From: Bacillus sp. UNC41MFS5
GTDB lineage: Bacteria; Bacillota; Bacilli; Bacillales_B; DSM-18226
Length of the DNA stretch: 64,000 nucleotides
Direction of reading: 5' to 3'
NCBI RefSeq assembly: GCF_000686805.1
Contig: NZ_JMLP01000005.1
Coordinates: forward strand, 182,307-246,306
Under the pieces are notes generated by a model. That model was not told the DNA's origin, did no database searches, and saw only the letters and a program-made list of their open reading frames with translations. This document shows, piece after piece, positions 27,370 through 35,427 of this stretch. Position 1 is the first letter of the stretch, and the number at the start of each line of letters is the position of its first letter. The position numbers and the translations under genes are program-made.

Positions 27370-30006
27370 ATGGAAAAGAAGAAACTTGTCCTTATCGATG
27401 GGAATAGTATTGCTTACCGGGCATTCTTTGCACTACCCTTGCTTAATAACGATAAAGGAATTCACACGAATGCCGTATATGGCTTTACGATGATGCTGAT
27501 GAAAATACTTGAGGATGAAAAGCCTAGCCATATCCTTGTTGCATTTGATGCGGGAAAAACGACCTTTCGACATAAGACCTTTAGTGAATATAAAGGTGGC
27601 AGACAAAAAACTCCGCCTGAGCTATCGGAACAATTTCCATTCATCCGTGACCTTCTAGATGCCTATGGAATCTCAAGGTACGAACTTGAGAATTATGAGG
27701 CAGATGATATCATTGGTACCTTGTCATTAAGTGCTGAACATGATGGGTATGAAGTAAAGGTGATTTCTGGAGATAAAGATTTAACGCAACTTTCTTCACC
27801 GACGACTACCGTTGGAATTACACGGAAAGGTATTACAGATATTGAGGAATATACCCCTGAACATGTCGCTGAAAAATATGGACTTACACCAGATCAAATC
27901 ATTGATATGAAGGGGCTGATGGGTGACCCTTCCGATAATATTCCTGGTGTACCGGGTGTGGGTGAAAAAACGGCTATCAAACTTTTAAAGGAGTTTACTA
28001 CGCTTGAAAATTTATTAGCCTCCATTGACCAGGTTAATGGTAATAAGCTAAAAGAGAAGCTGGAAGAATTTAAAGATCAAGCAATAATGAGTAAAGAGCT
28101 GGCAACAATTGAAAGGCAAGCACCTATCGAAGTAAATTTAGACACAATCGCTTATGAGGGTTTTACGCGCGATAAATTAGTTGCTCTCTTTAAAGAATTA
28201 GGCTTTCATTCGTTATTGGACAAGCTGGGAGAAGGTCCGGACATGGCTGATGAGCCAGAACTGGAAGAGATTGAGTTTCAAACTCCGGCAGAAATCACGG
28301 AAGAGTTATTCGCAGACGACAATTATTTTTACGTTGAAATGTTAGATGATAATTATCATTATGCGGAGATTATTGGTTTTTCCCTCGTCAACGAAAACGG
28401 TCATTTCTACTTTCCTACTGAACAGGTATTACAATCAGAGGCCTTCAAAAAATGGGCAGAGGATGAGAGTAAGAAGAAGACGGTCTATGATGCCAAGCGT
28501 TCTGAAGTCTCTTTAAGAAGATACGATATTCATTTAAAAGGGGTCGATTTTGATATTCTGATGGCGTCCTATATCATAAATCCTTCAGAAAACATAGAAG
28601 ATCTCGCCGCGATTACGAAACGATTTGATGTACATACAATTCAAACAGATGAATCCTTTTATGGGAAAGGGGCAAAACGAAAAGTCCCTGATCCAACGAA
28701 GCTTGCGGAACATCTTGTCCGTAAAAGTCTTGCCATGTTTGATTTAAGAGGAAAACTTGAAGATGAATTAAGGAAAAATGAACAATATGAGTTATTTAAT
28801 GAACTTGAAATGCCATTATCGCTTATATTAGCCGATATGGAATCATGCGGAATCAAAGTGGAACAGGAACGCCTCCAGACAATGGGAAAAGAGCTAAATG
28901 AAAGACTGATTGAAATTGAAGAGAAGATATGTGAAATAGCTGGGGAAAAATTTAATATCAACTCACCGAAACAGCTTGGCGTTATTTTATTCGAAAAATT
29001 AAACCTGCCTACATTAAAGAAAACGAAAACAGGTTATTCCACTTCGGCCGATGTATTGGAAAAATTAGCGGAGGATCATGAAATTATTGAATACATCCTT
29101 CTATACAGGCAATTAGGTAAGCTCCAATCTACCTATATAGAAGGATTGTTAAAGGTGATTAATCCTAAAACAGGAAAAGTCCATACAAGATATCAACAAA
29201 CCTTAACAGCCACAGGTCGGTTAAGTTCAATTGATCCCAATTTGCAAAATATCCCGATTCGTTTGGAAGAAGGTCGGAAAATTCGTCAAGCCTTTGTTCC
29301 ATCTGAAGAGGGGTGGATCATTTTTGCTGCTGACTATTCTCAGATTGAACTTCGCGTTCTCGCAGATATTGCTGGTGATGAAAAGCTGATTCAGGCATTT
29401 AAAGAAGATATGGATATTCATACGAAGACCGCGATGGAGGTTTTCCATGTCAATAAAGATGAGGTAACCTCGAATATGAGACGTCAGGCAAAAGCCGTTA
29501 ACTTTGGAATTGTCTACGGAATCAGTGATTATGGACTATCCCAATCCTTAGGAATAACCAGGAAGGAAGCCGGTCAATTCATTGAACGCTATTTAGATAC
29601 ATACCCAGGTGTCAAAGAATATATGGATGATATTATACACTCAGCCAAGCAGAAAGGGTATGTTTCAACCCTTATGCAAAGAAGAAGATATATTCCTGAA
29701 ATTACTGCACGTAATTTTAATATCCGAAGCTTTGCAGAAAGAACGGCTATGAACACGCCAATCCAAGGCAGTGCTGCTGATATCATAAAAAAAGCAATGA
29801 TAGATATGGACGAGGCATTAAAGGACATGGGGTTAAAGACACGGCTTTTACTTCAGGTACATGATGAATTAATTTTTGAAGCACCAGAGGATGAAGTGGA
29901 AATTTTGAAGAAGGTAGTCCCAGATGTGATGGAAAATGCCCTTGAATTAAAGGTGCCCTTGAAAGTGGATTATGCCTTCGGACCAACGTGGTTTGATGCG
30001 AAATAA
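27370..30006 (+). CDS. polA: DNA polymerase I
   Basis: An 878-residue A-family polymerase for gap filling and Okazaki maturation. The N-terminal 5' nuclease (1-290) shows LIDGNSIAYRAFFAL and GEKTAIKLL. A degenerate 3' exonuclease domain (about 300-470), typical of Bacillus enzymes, lacks the acidic catalytic set. The polymerase domain has motif A DYSQIELRVLAD, the O-helix RRQAKAVNFGIVYG and motif C QVHDELIFE. Third gene of the phoPR-polA-mutM string. Confidence 0.98.
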   Translation: MEKKKLVLIDGNSIAYRAFFALPLLNNDKGIHTNAVYGFTMMLMKILEDEKPSHILVAFDAGKTTFRHKTFSEYKGGRQKTPPELSEQFPFIRDLLDAYGISRYELENYEADDIIGTLSLSAEHDGYEVKVISGDKDLTQLSSPTTTVGITRKGITDIEEYTPEHVAEKYGLTPDQIIDMKGLMGDPSDNIPGVPGVGEKTAIKLLKEFTTLENLLASIDQVNGNKLKEKLEEFKDQAIMSKELATIERQAPIEVNLDTIAYEGFTRDKLVALFKELGFHSLLDKLGEGPDMADEPELEEIEFQTPAEITEELFADDNYFYVEMLDDNYHYAEIIGFSLVNENGHFYFPTEQVLQSEAFKKWAEDESKKKTVYDAKRSEVSLRRYDIHLKGVDFDILMASYIINPSENIEDLAAITKRFDVHTIQTDESFYGKGAKRKVPDPTKLAEHLVRKSLAMFDLRGKLEDELRKNEQYELFNELEMPLSLILADMESCGIKVEQERLQTMGKELNERLIEIEEKICEIAGEKFNINSPKQLGVILFEKLNLPTLKKTKTGYSTSADVLEKLAEDHEIIEYILLYRQLGKLQSTYIEGLLKVINPKTGKVHTRYQQTLTATGRLSSIDPNLQNIPIRLEEGRKIRQAFVPSEEGWIIFAADYSQIELRVLADIAGDEKLIQAFKEDMDIHTKTAMEVFHVNKDEVTSNMRRQAKAVNFGIVYGISDYGLSQSLGITRKEAGQFIERYLDTYPGVKEYMDDIIHSAKQKGYVSTLMQRRRYIPEITARNFNIRSFAERTAMNTPIQGSAADIIKKAMIDMDEALKDMGLKTRLLLQVHDELIFEAPEDEVEILKKVVPDVMENALELKVPLKVDYAFGPTWFDAK

Positions 30007-30021
30007 AAGGAGGCGGCTATC

Positions 30022-30867
30022 TTGCCAGAACTTCCGGAAGTAGAAACCGTTCGAAAAACATTAAAAAAATTAGTGGTTAATAAAACAATCAAAGATATAA
30101 CGGTCTATTGGCCGAAAATCATAAAAAATCCACTTGAAGTGGAACAATTTGTCGATGCCTTAATTGGGGAGACTATTATGGATGTAGGCAGAAGAGGGAA
30201 ATTTCTAATTATCTATACAGGAAATTTCGCTTTAGTTTCCCATTTAAGAATGGAAGGAAAGTATGGTCTATATCCCAAGGATGAGCCCTATGATAAACAT
30301 ACACATGTTCTCTTTCATTTTACAGATGGGACCGAGTTAAGGTATCGGGACGTTCGGAAGTTTGGAACCATGCACCTCTATAAAAAAGGGGATGAATTTT
30401 TAACGGAGCCCCTAATCGGACTTGGCCCTGAACCATTTTCAGAGGAATTCACCACCGAGTATTTAGCTGAAAAGCTGGTAAAAACGAATCGGAAAATTAA
30501 AACAGTTTTATTAGACCAAAAAGTCTTTGTTGGCCTTGGTAATATCTATGTGGATGAAGCACTTTTTAGGGCCGGAATCCATCCAGAACGTATGGCTAAC
30601 ACGCTGGATAAAAGCGAAGTCACCCTTCTTCATCGTGAAATTGTTGCAACCTTGAGTGAAGCAGTCAAAAAGGGAGGAAGTACAATCCGTTCGTATGTAA
30701 ACTCTCAAGGTGAAATAGGAATGTTCCAGCTTGAATTATATGCTTACGGTCGAAAAGGTGAAGAGTGTAAACGGTGCGGGACACCTTTAGAAAAAACAAC
30801 TGTTGGAGGCAGAGGAACCCATTACTGCCCCCAATGCCAAAAAATCGAAGCGGAACAGAAAAAGTAA
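30022..30867 (+). CDS. mutM: formamidopyrimidine-DNA glycosylase
   Basis: A 281-residue base-excision enzyme removing 8-oxoguanine. The N terminus after Met is PELPEVE, giving the catalytic proline and glutamate. The conserved lysine near residue 58-60 (RRGKFL), the H2TH helix region and the C-terminal zinc finger (CKRCG ... CPQC) are present. The TTG start at 30022 is fixed by the need for proline at position 2 and follows AAGGAGG. Pairs with polA in repair. Confidence 0.97.
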   Translation: MPELPEVETVRKTLKKLVVNKTIKDITVYWPKIIKNPLEVEQFVDALIGETIMDVGRRGKFLIIYTGNFALVSHLRMEGKYGLYPKDEPYDKHTHVLFHFTDGTELRYRDVRKFGTMHLYKKGDEFLTEPLIGLGPEPFSEEFTTEYLAEKLVKTNRKIKTVLLDQKVFVGLGNIYVDEALFRAGIHPERMANTLDKSEVTLLHREIVATLSEAVKKGGSTIRSYVNSQGEIGMFQLELYAYGRKGEECKRCGTPLEKTTVGGRGTHYCPQCQKIEAEQKK

Positions 30868-30901
30868 AAAAGTGAAAATAGAATAACATTAACCATGGAT
30901 A

Positions 30902-30945
30902 GGCTCCTGCCATATACTATCGTAATGATTTTGGTGGAAGGAGCC
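30902..30945 (+). promoter_or_regulatory. hairpin covering the ytaF Shine-Dalgarno
   Basis: GGCTCCT (30902-30908) pairs with AGGAGCC (30939-30945); the latter contains the likely ribosome site for the ATG at 30955. The loop is 30 nt. It could lower ytaF translation within the polA operon transcript. Confidence 0.4.
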
Positions 30946-30954
30946 CTAGACATC

Positions 30955-31590
30955 ATGGTTCAGTTGTTATCACTTCTCATCCTCGCTTTTGCACTTAGCC
31001 TTGACAGCTTTAGCGTAGGATTTACCTATGGACTAAGGAAAATGATCATGCCGCTTAGGTCAATAATTATTATTGCAAGTTGCTCTGCTATTTCCTTAAT
31101 GATCGCTGTGTCAATTGGACACGGACTTGAGAAAGTTTTATCACCAAGAATTACGGCAAGCCTAGGGGGAATTATCCTAATTGGTCTTGGTGCTTGGGTT
31201 TTGTATCAATTTTTTCGGCCAGAAAAAGAAAAGGATGTACTAGATCAAGAAAAGACAATCGTGAATTTTGAGATCAAGTCCCTTGGATTAGCTATTAATA
31301 TTTTGAAGAAGCCGATGTCGGCTGATTTCGATCAATCTGGTACGATTACTGGGATTGAGGCGTTAATGTTGGGGTTTGCCTTGTCGCTGGATGCCTTTGG
31401 AGCTGGGATTGGTGCAGCGATGCTTGGCTTCTCTCCTTATTATTTAGCTTTTACTGTCGCGATTATGAGCTCTTTGTTTGTACTTTTAGGAATAAAAAGT
31501 GGAACTTTTTTTCATAAATTTGAATGGATTCAAAAGTTCACCTTTTTGCCAGGGATATTATTAATCATTATTGGGATTTGGAAATTATAA
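30955..31590 (+). CDS. ytaF: sporulation membrane protein YtaF (MntP/DUF204 family)
   Basis: A 211-residue membrane protein with two homologous hydrophobic halves. Each has a short ALSLDSF / ALSLDAFGAG motif at the membrane edge (about 12-20 and 140-150) typical of the MntP superfamily, with a charged central loop. B. subtilis YtaF is listed as a sporulation membrane protein. A cation-export role is possible from the family but not shown. The ATG at 30955 is preferred over a GTG-less upstream frame from 30895. Confidence 0.88.
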   Translation: MVQLLSLLILAFALSLDSFSVGFTYGLRKMIMPLRSIIIIASCSAISLMIAVSIGHGLEKVLSPRITASLGGIILIGLGAWVLYQFFRPEKEKDVLDQEKTIVNFEIKSLGLAINILKKPMSADFDQSGTITGIEALMLGFALSLDAFGAGIGAAMLGFSPYYLAFTVAIMSSLFVLLGIKSGTFFHKFEWIQKFTFLPGILLIIIGIWKL

Positions 31591-31612
31591 GAACCAGAAA
31601 GAGGATATGGGG

Positions 31613-32227
31613 ATGTCATTAGTTATCGGGTTAACAGGCGGAATTGCCAGTGGAAAAAGCACAGTCTCTAACTTTTTCAAAGAAATGAATATCACTGTAG
31701 TTGATGCAGATATTGAAGCACGCCTTGCGGTAATGAAAGGTGAAACGGCTTATTTTAAGATTATTGCTGAGTTTGGCGAAGATATATTATTAGCCGATGG
31801 AGAAATCGACCGGCCTAAACTGGGCTCGATTATTTTTCATCAAGTCGAAAAACGGCAATTATTAAACGATATCGTCCACCCGGAAGTTAGAAAAAGAATG
31901 ACAGACCAAGTCGAAACGGCGAAAAAGAACGGCGAAGAAGTGATTGTTCTCGATGTACCGTTACTATTTGAGAGTAAGCTTACCTATATGGTGGATAAAA
32001 CATTACTAGTATTTGTCGACAATGAAACGCAATTAAAAAGATTAATCGCGAGAAATAACCTATCAGTCAAGGATGCAGAGGCAAGGATCCATTCGCAAAT
32101 GCCATTGTCTGATAAATTTAGGCTCGCGGACGCAGTAATTAATAATAATGGTTCGGTCGAAGACACAAAACAACAGCTTCTTGAAATCTTAGCGCAGTTT
32201 GGCATCAATAAAAATAAGATGAAATAA
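31613..32227 (+). CDS. coaE: dephospho-CoA kinase
   Basis: A 204-residue P-loop kinase for the last step of coenzyme A synthesis. The Walker A is GLTGGIASGKST near the N terminus, followed by VVDADIEAR and DVPLLFE. The ATG at 31613 is preferred over 31607 because GAGG lies 8 nt away. It closes the phoPR-polA-mutM-ytaF-coaE run and is followed by a terminator. Confidence 0.96.
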   Translation: MSLVIGLTGGIASGKSTVSNFFKEMNITVVDADIEARLAVMKGETAYFKIIAEFGEDILLADGEIDRPKLGSIIFHQVEKRQLLNDIVHPEVRKRMTDQVETAKKNGEEVIVLDVPLLFESKLTYMVDKTLLVFVDNETQLKRLIARNNLSVKDAEARIHSQMPLSDKFRLADAVINNNGSVEDTKQQLLEILAQFGINKNKMK

Positions 32228-32232
32228 TTAGG

Positions 32233-32251
32233 GAGAAGGAGCCACCTTCTC
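32233..32251 (+). terminator. terminator after coaE
   Basis: GAGAAGG-AGCCA-CCTTCTC followed by seven Ts. Confidence 0.85.
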
Positions 32252-32329
32252 TTTTTTTATGTTAATAAGTTATCTAAATTATAAAACATTTAAAAAATCC
32301 GCATTTTATTCAGCACAATTGCACCTAAA

Positions 32330-32375
32330 TATGTTATACTAATTACATCAGTACGAGTATTAAGTATGACATTAA
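32330..32375 (+). promoter_or_regulatory. gapB promoter with two CcpN-type sites
   Basis: TATGTTATACT (32330-32340) fits the remembered CcpN consensus TRTGHYATAYW at all 11 positions and includes the -10 TATACT. A second site, TATGACATTAA (32365-32375), fits 9 of 11 and lies 35 bp downstream. This arrangement matches repression of gapB by CcpN on glycolytic carbon. Confidence 0.65.
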
Positions 32376-32393
32376 TGCGGAAGGGGTTGCAAA

Positions 32394-33425
32394 ATGAAGA
32401 CAAAAGTTGCAATTAATGGATTTGGGAGAATTGGAAGGATGGTTTTTAGGAAAGCGATCCTTGAAAATAAATTGGATGTTGTGGCTATAAACGCAAGTTA
32501 TCCTGCAGAAACATTAGCACATTTACTTAAATATGATACAAATCATGGACCATTCCATGGAGAAGTTATCCCATTAGATGATGAGCTGCTTGTAAATGGA
32601 AAAAGGATTAAATTATTAAGTAGCCGCAATCCAGAGGAACTACCATGGAGAGCACTCGGGGTTGAGATTGTTATAGAAGCAACAGGAAAATTTAATGCCC
32701 GTGAAGCGGCAGCACTGCACTTAGAGGCAGGAGCAAAGAAAGTAATCTTAACAGCACCAGGGAAAAATGAGGATGTTACCATTGTAATGGGTGTTAATGA
32801 GGAAATGCTTGATGTTAATTATCATGACATTATCTCCAATGCATCATGTACAACTAACTGCCTGGCACCTGTTGCAAAGGTATTAGACGAGAAATTTGGA
32901 ATTGAAAGCGGATTAATGACAACGATTCATGCATATACCAATGATCAAAAAAATATTGATAATCCTCACAAAGATTTACGGAGGGCTCGTGCATGTGGAC
33001 AGTCTATCATTCCAACGACAACAGGAGCAGCTAAAGCAATTTCTTTAGTATTACCGCACCTAAAAGGGAAATTACATGGCATGTCACTTCGTGTACCTAC
33101 ACCAAACGTATCACTTGTTGATTTAGTCGTTGATCTTAAGCAAGATGTAACGGTCGATGAAGTCAATAATGCCTTTATTGAAGTATCCGATGGTCCATTG
33201 AAGGGCATATTGGATTTAACGATGGAACCGTTAGTATCTGTTGATTTTAATACGAATGAGCATTCTGCCATCATTGATGGTTTATCAACAATGGTGATGG
33301 GGACAAGAAAAGTAAAGGTTTTGGCTTGGTATGATAATGAGTGGGGTTATTCTTCACGTGTGGTAGATCTCACGCTGTTAGTTGCTCAGAAAATAGCAGA
33401 ATCCACCGAGTTAAAGGTTGGGTAA
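32394..33425 (+). CDS. gapB: gluconeogenic glyceraldehyde-3-phosphate dehydrogenase GapB
   Basis: A 343-residue GAPDH. It has NGFGRIGRMVFR at the nucleotide site, the catalytic cysteine in SNASCTTNCLAP and the histidine in TTIHAYTNDQ. After strand B the sequence NASYPAET replaces the usual acidic D found in NAD-specific GapA, consistent with NADP use in GapB. It works in the anabolic direction. The start ATG follows GGAAGGGG. Position before speD is conserved, but a terminator now separates them. Confidence 0.95.
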   Translation: MKTKVAINGFGRIGRMVFRKAILENKLDVVAINASYPAETLAHLLKYDTNHGPFHGEVIPLDDELLVNGKRIKLLSSRNPEELPWRALGVEIVIEATGKFNAREAAALHLEAGAKKVILTAPGKNEDVTIVMGVNEEMLDVNYHDIISNASCTTNCLAPVAKVLDEKFGIESGLMTTIHAYTNDQKNIDNPHKDLRRARACGQSIIPTTTGAAKAISLVLPHLKGKLHGMSLRVPTPNVSLVDLVVDLKQDVTVDEVNNAFIEVSDGPLKGILDLTMEPLVSVDFNTNEHSAIIDGLSTMVMGTRKVKVLAWYDNEWGYSSRVVDLTLLVAQKIAESTELKVG

Positions 33426-33436
33426 GCACAAAAAAA

Positions 33437-33463
33437 GCTGTCGATTGACAGCCTTTTTTTTTT
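33437..33463 (+). terminator. terminator after gapB
   Basis: GCTGTC-gatt-GACAGC preceded by As and followed by ten Ts (33454-33463). Confidence 0.85.
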
Positions 33464-33571
33464 GTCCTATCTTGTGACATTTTGGTGTAATAGGCATAAA
33501 ATAGCTTTGTTGAATTTATTTATAAAACAATGAAAAAAGCCCGTCCTAATAAAGTTTTTCATATTGATAGG

Positions 33572-33600
33572 TTGCAAAAAAAATATAAACAAAGTATACT
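33572..33600 (+). promoter_or_regulatory. strong speD promoter
   Basis: TTGCAA (33572-33577), 17-bp spacer, TATACT (33595-33600). Predicted start about 33607, only a few nt before the closing stem of the leader structure. Confidence 0.8.
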
Positions 33601-33606
33601 AGTCAT

Positions 33607-33749
33607 CGTGAACTTCTTGAAATTAGGTAGCGATTAATTACTTAAAGGGTTAGGACCTCTCTGGACTAACTTTCCCCCGTGGTAGTTATAAGATACCGTC
33701 AATACATGATTTCAAGAAAGAACAAAAAGGTTAGAGGGGGAAAATGAAT
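33607..33749 (+). promoter_or_regulatory. structured speD leader with anti-Shine-Dalgarno
   Basis: The 143-nt leader has a 10-bp perfect closing stem (TTCTTGAAAT 33614-33623, ATTTCAAGAA 33709-33718) around three hairpins: 33625-33643, GTTAG/CTAAC at 33649-33670 and GGTA/TACC at 33681-33697. The unpaired TTTCCCCC at 33671-33678, in the junction, is perfectly complementary to GGGGGAAA at 33736-33743, the ribosome site of speD. This looks like a translational switch. I recognise no known riboswitch class. Confidence 0.6.
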
Positions 33750-34124
33750 ATGGAAACAATGGGACGTCACGTGATCTCTGAGCTATGGGGATGCGACTTT
33801 GAAAAATTAAACGATATGAATTTTATTGAAACGACTTTTGTTGAAGCAGCTCTTAAATCAGGAGCGGAAATCCGTGAAGTAGCATTTCATAAATTTGCTC
33901 CACAAGGTGTGAGCGGTGTCGTCATTATTTCCGAATCACATCTAACTATTCACAGCTTCCCTGAGCATGGATACGCCAGCATTGATGTCTTCACTTGCGG
34001 CGATTTAAATCCTAATGTTGCAGCAGATTATATTGCTGAGGCATTAAATGCAGAAACACGTGAAAATATTGAAATTCCACGTGGCATGGGTCCTGTCCAT
34101 GTGAAACAGGCAAAAGTTCTATAA
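33750..34124 (+). CDS. speD: S-adenosylmethionine decarboxylase proenzyme
   Basis: A 124-residue pyruvoyl enzyme giving decarboxylated SAM for spermidine synthesis. The self-cleavage site is in [14 protein letters not shown], where the serine becomes the pyruvoyl group; the catalytic His and Cys (VFTCGDL) follow. The ATG at 33750 gives METMGRHV and stands 9 nt after GAGGGGG; the ATG at 33744 is too close. The long leader suggests feedback control. Confidence 0.97.
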   Translation: METMGRHVISELWGCDFEKLNDMNFIETTFVEAALKSGAEIREVAFHKFAPQGVSGVVIISESHLTIHSFPEHGYASIDVFTCGDLNPNVAADYIAEALNAETRENIEIPRGMGPVHVKQAKVL

Positions 34125-34146
34125 TCCTTATAAAAATAATTAGTGA

Positions 34147-34172
34147 AGAGGTGTATCTAAACATACACCTCT
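34147..34172 (+). terminator. terminator after speD
   Basis: AGAGGTGTAT-ctaaac-ATACACCTCT, 10 bp, then TTTTATATTTT. Confidence 0.88.
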
Positions 34173-34217
34173 TTTTATATTTTGTCTGTGTTAATGCATA
34201 TTGCTGATTTTGGCACC

Positions 34218-34351
34218 CTGTTGATTGGAGAGGAAGGCACGAAGACTCCTGCTGGAGGACGGGGCAGGGGAGACCCCGCAGGAGAGCAGCGACGAGGAGG
34301 CTCCCCGGACCGCCCGCGGAAAGCGAAGTGCCTGGAGCGGAAATCAACAGG
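34218..34351 (+). repeat. GC-rich dispersed repeat, complete copy B (134 bp)
   Basis: Bounded by inverted ends CTGTTGATT (34218-34226) and AATCAACAG (34343-34351), with an inner GGCAC/GTGCC pair. The core is nearly identical to 1-105. It is far richer in G+C than its surroundings and lies between the speD terminator and the next promoter. A short frame through it is not a gene. It looks like a non-autonomous mobile or REP-like element. Confidence 0.85.
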
Positions 34352-34424
34352 CAACTTTAACAGAGGCTATATTTTGAGCGAAAATGTTGTACAATAAGAC
34401 AAAAGACAATTGGGGAGGAAAAGT

Positions 34425-34820
34425 ATGGCTATGTTAGGTAACTTATTTGTTCGATTTAAGCAGCAAATTGAAACTTCAGACCGAATTGCTGATGATTCTT
34501 TAAAAACGCATTATTATAAGGCGAAGTTTAATCAAGTTTTCGATTCAGTTGAAAAGTTATTTCATGAAGATGCTGATTGCCAAGTAACAACCGTTTCTAA
34601 AGATCATGGAGAAATTGCTGTTGAAATCAATAAACCAATTCAATGCTTTCTGATTGTTACCATTGTGTCTGTAAAACCAATGGAAACAGCTGTGGACTTT
34701 AATATATCATCTGAAAAATTTTCGATACTCGGTTCCTATCCTGCTTTAAAAAAGCGGATTAATTCTTATTACGAGCGAATTAATCAATTACATAACTTCG
34801 TAGGAATAAAAAACTCCTAA
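34425..34820 (+). CDS. conserved cytosolic protein, unknown function
   Basis: A 131-residue soluble protein with an N-terminal helical part (about 1-50), a beta-rich middle (QVTTVSKDHGEIAVEI, LIVTIVSV) and a helical C terminus. No signal peptide or membrane segment. I do not recognise a named domain. The ATG at 34425 follows GGGGAGG. It sits directly after the GC-rich repeat and before nrdR and seems monocistronic. Confidence 0.75.
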   Translation: MAMLGNLFVRFKQQIETSDRIADDSLKTHYYKAKFNQVFDSVEKLFHEDADCQVTTVSKDHGEIAVEINKPIQCFLIVTIVSVKPMETAVDFNISSEKFSILGSYPALKKRINSYYERINQLHNFVGIKNS

Positions 34821-34908
34821 TACTTACTTGTATAAAGATATTCTTTTTTATAAGATGAAAGTAAGCGTTTAGTTCGGGTTATACAGTGTAGATTTGGAGT
34901 TGATTACA

Positions 34909-35370
34909 ATGAAATGCCCTTCTTGTCAAAATTATGGTACACGTGTCCTTGATTCCAGGCCTGTTGATGAAGGCCGGGCCACACGGAGAAGACGCGAATG
35001 TGAAGAATGTGGGTATCGTTTTACTACGTTTGAGAAGATTGAAGAGATCCCGTTAATTGTAGTCAAAAAAGAAGGTACCAGAGAAGAGTTCAGTCGTGAT
35101 AAAATCTTACGAGGCTTGATAAAAGCTTGTGAGAAGCGGCCTGTGGCTTTAAAGGAACTAGAAGATATAACCCACGGTGTTGAAAAAGACCTGCGCAGTC
35201 AGGGAATTTCTGAAATAAAAAGTGAAGCCATAGGTGAAATGGTTATGGACAGGCTAGCACACGTGGACGAAGTTGCCTATGTCAGATTCGCATCTGTCTA
35301 TCGACAATTTAAAGATATCAATGTTTTTATTGATGAATTAAAAGAATTAATAAAAAAAGAAAAATCTTAA
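34909..35370 (+). CDS. nrdR: transcriptional repressor NrdR
   Basis: A 153-residue repressor of ribonucleotide reductase genes that senses ATP/dATP. The N-terminal zinc ribbon is MKCPSC ... CEECGYRF (cysteines 3, 6, 31, 34). The ATP-cone follows (about 48-138, [16 protein letters not shown]). The ATG at 34909 puts the zinc ribbon at the very N terminus, as in the family. It precedes dnaB, tying nucleotide supply to replication initiation. Confidence 0.96.
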   Translation: MKCPSCQNYGTRVLDSRPVDEGRATRRRRECEECGYRFTTFEKIEEIPLIVVKKEGTREEFSRDKILRGLIKACEKRPVALKELEDITHGVEKDLRSQGISEIKSEAIGEMVMDRLAHVDEVAYVRFASVYRQFKDINVFIDELKELIKKEKS

Positions 35371-35394
35371 GAGCTAAAGAGGTTTTTGGCTCTT
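35369..35394 (+). terminator. weak terminator between nrdR and dnaB
   Basis: AAGAGC/GCTCTT with inner AAA/TTT pairs and a TTTT tail. Probably partial, so dnaB may receive read-through. Confidence 0.55.
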
Positions 35395-35427
35395 TTTGAC
35401 TTTATAACAGGGGAAGGTTGTAGTATT

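Noticed and set aside
30902..30957. yybP-ykoY manganese riboswitch before the MntP-family gene
   Set aside because: The gap is under 90 nt and lacks the two-helix junction loops of that class; only a simple hairpin is seen.
34182..34397. Plus-strand frame of 71 codons rich in Gly and Arg
   Set aside because: It runs through the GC-rich dispersed repeat; composition is that of the repeat, and no start signal is present.
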